Below, piece by piece: positions 29,233 to 41,836 of a stretch of 64,000 bases of DNA. Under the pieces are notes generated by a model. The model was not told the origin of the DNA, made no database searches, and saw only the letters and a program-made list of their open reading frames with translations. Positions within the stretch are counted from its first letter, which is position 1; every line of letters starts with the position of its first letter. A program made the position numbers and the translations under genes. Origin of the DNA: Melastoma dodecandrum (Eukaryota > Streptophyta > Magnoliopsida > Myrtales > Melastomataceae); contig JARUPY010000133.1 of the NCBI GenBank assembly GCA_029817715.1, positions 1-64,000 on the forward strand, written 5' to 3'.

Positions 29233-32200
29233 TCATCCCGGGAGACCCCCATCAACATGCCTTGGGGACTCTGCCACGTAAACCTGTCCTTGATCTCTGA
29301 CATCTCTGCACATGGATAAGATGGAGTTGAGACCTTCCGAGGAGGCGTCTCCCAGTATCCACAGCAACAGAGAGCTGAACGAGTTCATCGCCCCTGAATT
29401 CCCCCCAGCCTCGGCTGGCCGTAGATTGGGCAACCTGGGTATCCGGAGCCGGTTACCAATCTGGTCGGAATTTTCAGTTTCTGCCTAAGCTTGCAGTCCA
29501 AAGTTGTCCTGCGCGGGATTTGTCTGGGCAGCCGCTTCTGGCCCCACTCCAATTCCAGGCCCGTGGCTATGTTTGCATTGCGGGCAGGCGCATTCCTATT
29601 GTTTAACCTCGTGATGTGCAATGTCGATGCTAGTATTGTTGACGAAGTGATATGAAAGTCCGGCTGTCGTCGAAGTTGTGAACGCCGGCTTTGCATAAAT
29701 CTCCGCAAAGCTGGGACCTGAAATCAAAATGGACTGACAAATCACGTCCAAGTAAAATATATTAAGCAATTAAATCTCAGGGTTTCCAAGAAGATCTTCT
29801 TTGACTTACAGCGATTGGAAAAATTAACGTAACCACATGCAAATGATATTATACAGATTGACGGCCGACAAATATCCTGGCGACAAATAATCCACTGACC
29901 TCAAACCGATTCCAGAAATAAAGGATTAGATGCTGCATGAATGCCGCTGTTGTAGAGAGTGCAGTGTATGAAAATCCTACAAAGGTTGGGAAAAATATAA
30001 TTCATCTCTCATAACCCCGTTGATAAATAGCTAGAAAGACTTAAAGGTAAAGAGCAATTACCATGGGCATATGACAAGAAGTATATGTGAAAAACTAGAA
30101 AATAAAGCAGGAAAAACCGGGGAAAGAACTTCGTTGAGATAGGCGTGCGGACACTGCAAGAAAAACAATTAGAAAACTGGATTAGGTCTGTATCAGATGA
30201 AATTAAGGAGGCTCATTGAAGAGTGAAAGAAAGAAATGAGAGAGACCTTATTAAAGTAAGTAACTCGCACAGCCAGATAAGTATGAGGACCATGAAAGCC
30301 AGAAACTGGTCGTCATAAAACTCAAACAGGAAGAACAGGATGCCAATCAAAATCTGTAACCCCAAAACACAGCTAAAATAAGAATAAATTCCTATACACT
30401 AACCAGTTTTTCGGACAGATTCTTGTGAATCAAGTAAGACCATGAACTCACTGGTACAAAGACGAGTGACTCAATGACATGCACAAATATCAGTTGGAAA
30501 GTTGGAAGCCGGTGTCTTGCATGATGCTGTAGCTGAACTGTAAAGACCCTTTGCTTAGTGTGACAGACTACACTATTGCATGAAATAATTCTAGTAGAAT
30601 ATGGTATTCAGTAGCCATATATCTGTACTGTATAACCCAGTAGGCAGCTCATCATTTAAAAAGTATCAAGACGAGAAAATGGATGATGACTGCAAATCAT
30701 ATGACTAGATAATAGAAGTTTAAAGCGAGGTAATGGGATTAATTTTTGAAAGATAACAATAGAATGCATCGTCGTGTTGGCATTGGAATGAATATCAAGA
30801 AACAAATACATTGACATCATAACTCTTAAGTATTTCAGAAGAAGAAATGATACGCAATATAAATCTTTGAAATTACAAAAATCTTCCCAAGGCTAACTTG
30901 CAAACCTCAGCATGCGAGTTTGGGTTTCTCTTAATGTGAATGACACGGACATCGTCGATGTGAAAAACACAAACAGCGAAATCATCAGCACTCCACACTT
31001 CATAACAAAGTAATCTGCAAAAACACTGATGAATATCCTAATTATGGCAAATGATGAAATAAATATCTCAAATCAAGTAATGTTTTCGAAAAATTTAAAT
31101 ATCTTCAGTTAGAACATACAATGTAGATGACTAAGACAACATTTAGAAGAAGTGGCCGAGAAACGGAGAGAGTTATGCTCCAAATAACATTAGTCGTAAA
31201 AATATTTCGCGAAATAGGGTAAGTAGTTTCAAAATTCGGCAAATAATACCTTGAAATCGGAGTTTGAAACTCCGATTTCAAGGCATTATTTGTTGAATTT
31301 TAAAGTTAAATGCCTTATTTTATGAAATATTTCGCGACTAACATTATTTTGGAACAAAACTCAAAACTGAGAAAGAAGTTACAACAAAACATTTTTTCAG
31401 AAAAAATTGTGATATAAGACCACAAATATGCATATGAAGAATCTATGTTACCCTTATACAACTATAAGAACACCCTAGAAAAACTGACCCCCAAATCTTG
31501 CTGGACCTTCGGGTGGCTCCTGTGCAAAACTTAGATTGAAGAACGCATTTGTCTGGTAGTTATAGAGATACCCTACAAAGGATAACAATTTTACCACTAT
31601 AGACCCAAGGGATTTGACAAACATTGGTCATCAATTTTTCAATCATACCTGGCCCTGGAGCATTAAGCAAGCCATTCATCAAAACAGCATCATATCCAAC
31701 AAATCTGTTGATGAGAAGTTGTTTCCACCTGAAACTTGAAGCTTATTTATTAAAAACGCATTATACAGAGCAAAACAGAAGTATTATATGGAGACATTCT
31801 CAGGTAAATGCATTTCAAAAGGCAGTAACCAGATATACCTATTACCGAAGCAAGAATGTCGGGAAGAGATGCTAATATTCACTGTACGTATGTGGTGACG
31901 TGACTTGGCTGATTCAGGTAGCAGAAAATAACCCTGCAAGGCATTAATAAATGGCATGGTCCATGATCAGTGCATAAAAGCCTAGTGTGCTGATTCAGGT
32001 AGCAGAAAATAACCCTGCAAGGCATCAATAAATGGCATGGTCCGTGATCAGTGCATAAAAGCCTAGTGTGCAAAACCCACGTTCAACCACATGCAAAAAT
32101 CTCATTTGCCAACTTCAGAACTACCCTTAGAAAACAGCCATAGGAAGATTAAAATACCTTTTCCTTGGTGTATAAATATGTCGGCTCAAAAGTTTTAATT

Positions 32201-34191
32201 CTCCTCTCAATTAACTGCACTGAAGTGGAGGCAGAATATAAAAAAGGGTAATTAAATAATATGAAGTTTTTTGAAAAACAAATAGAGCAATAACCATAGT
32301 AACACAACTAAGATGATTCGACTCTCTTATTAATTACATACACATTCAAACAACACCACAGAGAAATGACCGGAAGTGGGCACAGAGAGCTTCTAACATA
32401 CAATCCCTGATTGGGTGACAGAGTTTCACAAATGCTTCAGCAGTTCTGAGTTACATATAAAATCTCCATCCATGGTCCATGGCACCTCATATATAAAATG
32501 CGGTGTTAATAAAGTATTTCGAGACCAACTCTCTTAGTTTTTTCCAATAATAGTGACACCGAGATAGTCAGACACTAACCGCTTCAGACATATATCCATA
32601 TTCATGGTAGAAAATCTACCCATTAATATTCTTTTATGTTTTATCTTTTACTCAATTTTCTCTTCTTAGAAAGAGAACAAAGATGGGGATGGGAGCACTT
32701 TAATTATAACAGATCCCATAATAACCAACAGCAACATTACCTGCATACGAGTTAAGCTTGTCTAGATGAAGCAATCCATAAAAATCTCGGAACATCAAGA
32801 TGAATGTGCACACCTGCAACATTCTGCATTCAACACGAGCGCAACACTTACAGTTCAAATGAAAAGCCAATTTTTGAGTGCGTTCAAACCTACCAGTGTA
32901 GTAAGAAACATAAATACAAAAACTGGAAGAACAATGGCCTGAAACAGATACTAAAAGTAATCATAAAGTGACAGCTATATATCATAATTTCGGTCAGTAG
33001 TAATATAGACTAAAGAGATAAGCTGACCAAATCATCAGTTCCAAGCATTGCATAATAGAGGCTACTCTTTTGTTATGAGATTTCACACAAGAAGACTACC
33101 AGAGCAAATGTTCTAACTCACCCGAAGCTTCCAAAAGCTTCCAGAAATTTGCTTAACCAGTTTCCCCATGAATAACAAGCGTCTACACCACTTTCGGCCG
33201 AAGTGAGCAATCACTGCTTGCAAGGTTTCCTTGGCTGACCAGGAGAACTTATAGCGTGGCTCCTCCTTACCAGTTCCAGTGAAAGACTCATGAGGTGCTG
33301 ACTTGAAGTTCTCGTTGCTTGAAAAGGTCAAGGATTGATCCTCGAGAATTGTATTCTCATTCCTCCAAACTTTAAAGTCCAACTTATCCCTCCCAACAGC
33401 TGAGGTAATCATGTCCAACCATGAATTAGCATCCAACAGCGGTGACCCTTTTGAATCCCCGTTAGCCACTTCAATTATGCCACCAGTTAATTCTCCATGA
33501 GCCAGCTTTTCATATTCCATCTCATTTCCAGACCACAACCCTGCACTGGTTATCTGATCAAGGACAGTAGACAGAAGGTAATGAGACGATGCATGCCAGG
33601 CAGGATTGAGAGTGTACCAAAAAACAAAACAAAAAAATCGAGAACGAGTGAGGGATAGGCAGGGTAATTCCATCACCTAGATAAGAAGAAGCTGAGCATC
33701 CAGGGCTTCGGCTCTTGAGAACTCACTTGAACATCCAGGCTGCCTCCCAAATGGGTAAATTCAGTTTTCTATATCATTGAAGCACAAAAATGGATATCCA
33801 ATCTAAAACAAGCAAAAAAACACGACTAAAAGCTATTGTCATTACAATATGAGTAGGGTGAAACAAAACCCCAAAGACGACATCGCAGATTGCAAATCTC
33901 ACCAGAACAAATCACCGGCACCCCCACAAAAACACTGACTGATGATCAAGAACGTTCAGAAATGAAGCTACGCAATAGTCCCAGACACGCACAGACAAAG
34001 ACCAAAACCAACCACGGCATGCGTATCCTAAACATTACCTGCTGGACGTAGTTGGCGTGCATAACGACGAGGATGCAGAAGAGAGTGATGGCGACGAAGA
34101 GGTAAAAGTACTCGAGGGCAGCCCTAACCCTGGGCGTAAGCATCCGAGAGAACCGCTCCTGAACCCTGATGAACGTCGGCTCAGAATCCAT
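29233..34191 (-). CDS. Membralin-like ER membrane protein, C-terminal exon frameshifted
   Basis: Plant membralins are multi-pass ER proteins; animal membralin takes part in ER-associated degradation. Fifteen exons join in frame: 34191-34039, 33768-33727, 33553-33122, 32938-32894, 32813-32741, 32219-32158, 31933-31839, 31728-31649, 31572-31489, 31014-30906, 30548-30452, 30353-30247, 30153-30062, 29976-29900, and 29717 onward. Exon 1 gives MDSEPTFIRVQERFSRML and a first membrane segment (LFVAITLFCILVV). Later exons give LLHLDKLNSYA, KTFEPTYLYTKEKGYF, QEPPEGPARFG, LRETQTRML and HHARHRLPTFQLIFVHV, with several hydrophobic helices. In exon 15 one base appears lost around 29544-29556, shifting the frame so that translation ends at 29385 (about 626 residues). 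The expected tail (MNSFSSLLLWILG..., down to 29233) lies in another frame behind an extra TAG. Exon 2 is short (14 codons) and less certain. Confidence 0.8.
31177..31355. mobile_element. Palindromic MITE-like element, copy 2, in a membralin intron
   Basis: A 179-bp near-palindrome in membralin intron 9. The centre is a perfect 17-bp stem with a single-base loop (31249-31283). The outer arms carry the TTAGTCG...AAATATTTC motif also found at the ends of the 27445-27800 element, so the two belong to one family. There is no coding capacity. It would form a long hairpin in the pre-mRNA. Confidence 0.7.
31908..32069. repeat. 81-bp tandem duplication across a splice acceptor
   Basis: Two adjacent 81-bp copies (31908-31988 and 31989-32069) differ at only two positions seen. 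Each contains the acceptor and the first codons (GYFLLPES) of membralin exon 7. Only the copy nearer the exon body leads into the rest of the exon. Reading through from the distal copy meets a TAG soon after. Confidence 0.85.
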
Positions 34192-35400
34192 CGCTAAACC
34201 CTTTCCTACCCCCGTACAACTCCTCGACTCCCGGACGGCAAGAAAGGAAAGCCTCAATTCACAACCCGTTACTCCACCGCCGTCATCATCGCCGACAGCC
34301 TTCCGCGGCAGGGATGGATGGATCGCAAGGCTTGGGGTTGGTAACGGTTATTTGGGTTGTTACGATGATCCATCGGGATTGATGAGGCTGACGTGGCGGG
34401 GTGCTAAGAGCAGGGCCCCCATTCATATATTCGACGTCCGAACTTTTCTCGTGATACGCAGGGGTAGTTTCGGACGAAAAGTATTCGAGAGACGATGCTT
34501 TTAAAAAAGTTGGTCGACGGATACGGGTAAAAATGACGTCAAAAAGACTTTATAAGTTAATATATTATAAAATAAATAATAACAGCCATCCTCTCGTAGT
34601 GCGTTTTGCAATATCACTGTAATTAAAAAAAAATTACAAAAAATGATAAATAGTTACGAAATTTCGAAATTAATAACTCAAGTCGGATTTTATAATTCGA
34701 ATTGACTTTTAAAGAATCCTTAAAAAAATCGGACTTTATAATTTTAAGTTTCTTTCTTAGTAAATTCGTTATCGAGACGTTATTTTCAAAAATTTCGAAA
34801 TTATTTATTTTATTTTTAAATTTTTTTCCCACCTAGTACTATTTCTGTACCTTCGTCTCCTCTTATCACCACCCAAGGCGCCAAGGGGGTTGATTCCAAA
34901 GAATAATATGCTCGAAACACGGAACGCACCAAACAAAACCTCAGTATGTAGAGCAATCCGGCAAGCTTGTACTAATTTACGTCAAAGTTCATTAGATAAT
35001 ATCTCAAAATCGAAATTCACGGCTACAATTTTCAACATAAAATACGGTTAAGAAAAAATCAGTTAATAACTATAATTTTAAATTTTGAAATTATGTTTAA
35101 CAGATAATTCGCGTTATTTTTTAAGAAACCCGCAATTCGAGATCCCACCTCCAGATAGATAAGGTTACGGATGGAATTGGGCCTTGGGCCCAAAACGCCG
35201 GCCCGGGAGGTCGCGTACGGAGAAGCGAGTTACAGCGCGATTACTTGCCTGCGACAGAAGCGCGAAGATAAAGCGAAGAACGCGCGACATCAAAAGCGAG
35301 TGAAGTCCGCGGTCCGAGGTTCACGTTTCCGTCTCCAATCGGTTTGTAGTTTGGTATCATCGACGTTGACGGCTGCGGCGGAGAAGGCGGAGGCGGCGAC
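34192..35400. other. Divergent intergenic region, membralin / ceramidase
   Basis: Both flanking genes start here and point away from each other, so the 1.2 kb may carry two promoters. Between about 34530 and 35140 it is very AT-rich. An imperfect fold-back sits at roughly 34630-34820, with arms around AAATTTCGAAATTA, and probably is a degenerate MITE. The part next to the ceramidase start is GC-rich. Confidence 0.5.
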
Positions 35401-38206
35401 ATGAGGAAAAGAACGTTGTGGGCGTGGGGGACGGCGATCGTGTGCTTCGTCGTCCTCATGATCGTTACCCCTGTCATCCCTCAGGACGAGGCCTACCACG
35501 ATTTTGCGGATCACCGCGACTTCTTCGGTGATTCGGATTTCTCTCGATTATCTTTGTCCTGATGGCACCGCGCGGTTGCTTCTTCGACCTCGTGTGCTCA
35601 CAGTTGATTCGTGCCCTAGTGTGGATGGCCTGTATAGTTTAGACTTGCTGTTTGGTTAATCGTGTAGTTGGGCTGGGGAGGTTGGGCAATCACGAAATTC
35701 CTTGGATTTCATGATATGAGGGGTCGCGTTTAGTTATTATGCTTTGATGCTCTTGCTGCTATTGGTCGAGGACGAACGATCCGGGAGGGTTTTGCCGATG
35801 GGGAGTTTGTTTATCTGATGGAAGTGTCCAGATGTGACATCACTAGCATTTTCCATTCTCAATATGAAAATTGTTCCAACTGTGTTGAGCCCTTATTGTC
35901 ATTCTATTGTAGCGATTAGTCTTAGGAATCGACTCGTGGTTGCTTGATTACATATCTTGATGTTGGGAAATAGTCCCATACCGGTTAAAGCGACAATGTG
36001 TTGTTTGAAAAATCATTTGACATATGCAGCTATTGCCGTGACATGTCTAAATACCGAATCGATTTTTTCGTCATAGCCAAAGGCCTGGCTAATGCATATA
36101 TAGAGTTGTGACCCTTCATCTAATTGCTAGCTTTTAGGTGAAGTGTAATCCCGACACGATTTCTAACATGGTATTAGAGTCAGATTCGTCCCATCGAACA
36201 AAGATTCCGAACGAGGACGTCTGACCCCCGGACAAAGTTCCAATGTGGGATTACGGGGAGGTGTCCCACACCGGATAGCCAAAGACCTGGGCCAATGTAT
36301 ATATAGAGTGGGACCCTTCACCTAATTGCTAGCTTTTAGGTGAAGGGTAACCCCGACACGATTTCTAACACTTGATGAGTTTTCCTTAGTCGCACTTCCT
36401 GTCCAACTCAAGACTATGATTGGAGTTATCGATACGGAAATGTCAGAATATTTGTTATATGGTCCGGTAACTTTTGGGCTATGTACATACTTCTGCGATA
36501 GAAATGAACAATTTCAATGAGAATTGTCGCTTTTTGCGCCTGTTGAGTCTTTTTGCTCTTGTAGTCCTCAAAGTTTTTCGGAATAAGTCTCTTGTGAAAG
36601 GGCTTACTCTGCACACAGTTTCCATATGGGAGTCTCTACTATAACTTGACACACTCTAATTGCCAGCAGTGTTCCTGCTTTTAGAGAATCATGTGCTACA
36701 CTATGCATTTTAACCTAGCTCTGATCTGATATACAGAGATCATGATTTTTTGTCATGTGTGCTCTACCAGACACTATATGTTGTCCTCAAATTTGCTGTA
36801 TTTCCTACATATTCTCAATTGTTCTTTTCCTTTCATTCTCACAATCAGGAATACCTAATGCACTGAATGTGATTTCCAATTTCCCATTCCTCGTTGTTGG
36901 CATCGCTGGTCTTATACTCTGCCATTACAAGAACTACTTTAGGTTCAGGTAAATGCACTTACTGGGGAAACGTCATTTATCTGTTCATAAACAACTTGGC
37001 TGTTCTGCTACACTGGATGCTTCTGAGATCATATTGTCATTGAAGCCTTCCAGGTGAACTCTGGGGCTGGACAGTGTTTTACATTGGCGTTGCAGCTGTT
37101 GGAATCGGTTCTTCTTACTATCATCTCCATCCAGACGATGCTCGCCTGGTCTGGGATCGATTACCGGTTAGTTTACTTCTAGGAATGATCTACACCTAAA
37201 TAATTATGTGTACAGTTTCTTGATTCATGTTATTTTTTCTGGAAAATTGCAGATGACAATTGCATTTACATCGATTATTGCGATTTTCATAATCGAGAGG
37301 GTTGATGTGTGGAAGGGAACTTTGTCGATTGCACCTCTACTTCTGGCTGGAGTACTCAGCATTTTGTATTGGAGGCAAGATGATTTTCTCTCGATCTTGT
37401 TTACCTTTATTATATTCTTCCATTGCGATTAGAAAATGTACGGCGTTGATGAGCTCTCCGGTCTGCTTGAATTATTTACATGCTCAGATAATTCACTTCT
37501 GATACACGTCCACAGCTCTGTTAAAAAATCAAATTGCTTGTGCAACTGTCCTTGAAAGATCTGTGATCTGACATTCAGTTTTTAGGTTGTCTACAAATGA
37601 TGTAACCTGAATTCTTCCTTGATTGACTTCTGATCATTAATATTATTATTTCTTCATGCAGGTTTTTCGATGATCTTCGTCCCTATGCTATAATCCAGTT
37701 TGTGCCTTGCATTGCAATACCACTTATGGCTATTCTGTTACCTCCCATGTACACGCACTCGTCCTACTGGCTTTGGGCTGCAGGTTTTCGTCTCGTCTTT
37801 TCCTTATCCTTATGCGCACTTGTTCCTTTTCCATTCTCACGGATGAAATCACTTCTTGGGCTGCAGCATTTTACTTGTTGGCGAAAATTGAAGAGGCTGA
37901 AGACAAACAGATATATAATCTGACACACCACATCGTCAGCGGACACACACTGAAGCACCTTTGTGCTGCAATGGTTCCAGTCTTTCTTACCAGCATGCTG
38001 GCAAAGAGAGAAATTGACGAAGAAAGGTACTCCCTTGATTCCATCTCTTATCTGCCGCTGACATTATTACTCATCTACATAATTCATTCAGGGTGAGCCT
38101 ACTGGTGATATGGAAGATTTCATGGTATCGATTCAAGGAGGAGAGGAACAAGCAAGACGGCATCGACTGCACCTACACTAGTGTTTCTGTGGAAGAAGAG
38201 CCCTAG
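35401..38206 (+). CDS. Alkaline ceramidase family membrane protein (aPHC-like)
   Basis: The alkaline ceramidase family contains membrane hydrolases that release a sphingoid base from ceramides. Seven exons join in frame: 35401-35527, 36849-36948, 37046-37166, 37253-37374, 37662-37783, 37867-38026, 38092-38206. They give 288 residues starting MRKRTLWAWG, with a first membrane helix at about 8-25 and several later ones. The family's metal-site signatures are visible: SSYYH, a following Asp-rich loop (PDDARLVWDRLP), and SGHTLKHL with an H-x3-H pair near the end. Intron 1 holds a TRIM retroelement. Intron 3-4 boundaries are ordinary, but intron 4 uses a GC donor (AG|GCAAG). The acceptor before exon 3 (TTGAAG) is weak, yet it is the only one that keeps the frame. 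No disabling mutation was seen. The biochemical substrate is inferred from the family only. Confidence 0.85.
35961..36370 (+). mobile_element. TRIM (miniature LTR retrotransposon) in ceramidase intron 1
   Basis: The left LTR is 35961-36168 (208 bp, TG...CA). It is followed directly by a primer-binding site resembling initiator-Met tRNA (TGGTATTAGAGT, 36169-36180). The short internal part ends in a purine tract (about 36250-36261). The right LTR is 36262-36370, the same sequence with its middle deleted, so the two share the last ~90 bp. A perfect 5-bp target duplication, CTTGA, flanks the element (35956-35960 and 36371-36375). There is no coding capacity, as expected of TRIMs, which depend on other elements for movement. 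Confidence 0.9.
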
Positions 38207-38744
38207 CATGTCGCCGGCTTCACGCTGTTATAACAAATTTGTTCACCTGCTGAAAATATCTGTACATATACGTTGAAAGAACGAGCTTTGTTCCTTAAAG
38301 ACGATATTTGATAAATTATTTCACCAAATAATCTCGTAACTTTAAAAATTCGTCGACTAAGCCAGTGAAGTCGGTCTAGTGGCCAATTTTTTTACACTTA
38401 AGGTAAAAAAAATTTTCAAATAAAAAAGAGAAAAATTTCAAGGTCATTGACGTTCACACGACGAAGTCGTGATTCGTTGGGATTTCTCGCTGGCGAGTGG
38501 TTGGTCACTCCGACCAGGTTCAGATGAGGTAAGAAGATAAGGCAGGAGCACCCGGAGCCAGAGGCCGTCAGATGGATACGCCCCTCCGAATTCGACGGCT
38601 CAGATTCATCCACTCAAGATTGCCTTCCCCCACCTCCATCCATTCACTGGATGCAATAATAAATCCAACGCCATATCCATTTCCATCCTACTCCTCACAC
38701 CTTTGCCTGGACTCCAATTCCTCCATCCCCAGGAAAACCACCAG

Positions 38745-39697
<953 letters not shown>

Positions 39698-41827
39698 ACA
39701 AAAACTCTCTGTAACCTTTCTTCATCCAATCTTTTTCCCTCTGTAAATGAATGAACATTAGGCCGGTCGGCCCGACCGGCTGCGCAATGCGTAGAGGCTG
39801 GAAGATGTAAAACCCGATTCGAGAGAACTTACTCGGTAGCCCGGGATTATTTGCAGTGCTTGGCTCCTATTGCAATGGCGTTTAGAAGATGTATTTGTTG
39901 AGAACATGTCCTACCAATAAATATGAACACATTATCATTTACAAAGGCTAAACAATGTTGAAGTTTTAGGACAGGTTAAAAAAGAGAATTTCGGACAGGA
40001 ACGAGGATAAAAGAGACGAAAGTGTGTTGGGAAGTTGGCTTTCTTGTCCTAGAAACCAGAACAAAAGGGGAATCTGAAAAGTCACGGAGTTCACCATTTT
40101 ACCGAACAATAATATTCTTTATTAATTGATCAAAGTCATTATACTAAGATCTCGTTATATAAGTCATTACAATTTTCTTTTCTTTTCTTTTTTAAAACAA
40201 CTGTAAATACTCGAGCCCTTATAATCTGTAAAACTTTATAAACGTTACACGTTAGTCACGAGAGACTAAGCAGGATCCTATGAATGTTAAAAAATCTTTA
40301 TATTTATGTTAATAACGTGAATCATCCAAACACGTTATTAATTGAGAAAGTCTGGGACGACCAGTGCCGGTTACACCCCCACTCAAGGAGGCCTTCTTCC
40401 GGCCTTCCAATAATTTCCTTTGTGTTATCTCCGTCCGAGCGTTTCCGCCATAACACCACTTATCCGGTGTTTGCCCGAATACAATTCCAAGGAAATAACC
40501 CCTATCCGGTCTTCCCTTTTTCCCATCCTTACTAAAATTCGAACAGAATATGCCTTGCACATACAAACACCACGTATAAGCCTCCAATACACACAACCAT
40601 TCACGAATTATTATAATACACAAAACTAGCTTAAATCGAGGTCCTCTCATCTGACCGTGAAGGGTATCTCTAGTACGACGGGGATCCCGGATGGTTATCC
40701 TCAAATTCCAAGGATACAACCATCCTTCACCCTCGAGGGGTCGGAGACCGTCCTCAATTCCAAGACATGAATACCCCTGTCCATTCATTCTTGTCCATGC
40801 ATCAACCATGCCCAACAACAACAGCACGAATAACAATACCGCAACAGATTTATAGCCAAGGAAAAACACATGAAGAGGAAGGAGAACAGGTCATACCTCG
40901 TACTCGAATCCGTCGCAAGCTCCGTTAACTCCTGCCTTCTTCGTGTCACCTCTCCACGCGGAAGCTTCGCGGTCCTTGTCTATTCCCTCCTTTACGAATC
41001 ATACGTTCAACCCCACGGCTCTCCTTTCCTCCCCGCTTCCCTTTCCTCTTATTCTGTTTCTTTACTCATTTCCTTCGTTTTCTTCGGCATCAGAGGAAGA
41101 ATAAGGGATATATAATTCTTTTTTTTCTTAGCCGCCATCGATTGCATAATCACGTTAATGGAATAAATTTAATCTCTTTACCAGAAACATCCTGGGACAT
41201 CACGTTCGTAAAGGTAGACGAAATTTTGCTCCTTTCCTAACGTAATCACCCCCTTGCCCTAAAGAAATAAGATTTACTTTAATTTATTATTATTATATTA
41301 AACTACTGCACACAAACAACCGCTTATATATACATTACAACAATCTGACAATCTCATGACCGGTCTAGCATATATGTGACTTATTGGAAACAAAATAATT
41401 ATGATCACGATCAACGTGGACTGATTAAACTATGTATAAAAAAGACGTGAATTAACCCACAAAAACTATGCATACTTGCATTGTTTCATGATGGTGGCCG
41501 GGAATTGAAATAGAACAATTATAGTATTATTAATAAATTGCTCACCATTCCCAACTTGATTTTAGGAGGGGAATTTTAGGAGATTCCAAATAAACATAAG
41601 TATAGTTTTCGTTATTCTATACCTAATATTTCGTACACCAACTAAAAAGTTTCTTCCATGTCCTTAGTTATTCTAAATATTCCCGACTTAGTCCAACATC
41701 ACGCATTTTCATTTGTTCAAGAGTCATCTTCATAATTACGTCATTTCCTGACGTATTTGTAAGGAAGGGGGTTCGATCAGTTCCGTCGTGAGTTCTTACT
41801 CCTAGACACTTCTAATTACGTCCAACC
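39698..41827. other. Intergenic between LHCB4 and the Mutator-like element
   Basis: The first ~200 bp are probably the LHCB4 3' UTR. The rest is mixed AT-rich DNA. A perfect 11-bp inverted repeat (TTAATAACGTG, arms 40309-40319 and 40331-40341) lies at the edge of a GC-richer stretch, 40340-41060. That stretch has a 186-codon minus-strand frame (40309-40869) with a hydrophobic start but no known domain, and it may be an old LTR fragment. No gene is called. Confidence 0.45.
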
Positions 41828-41836
41828 ATTATATTT

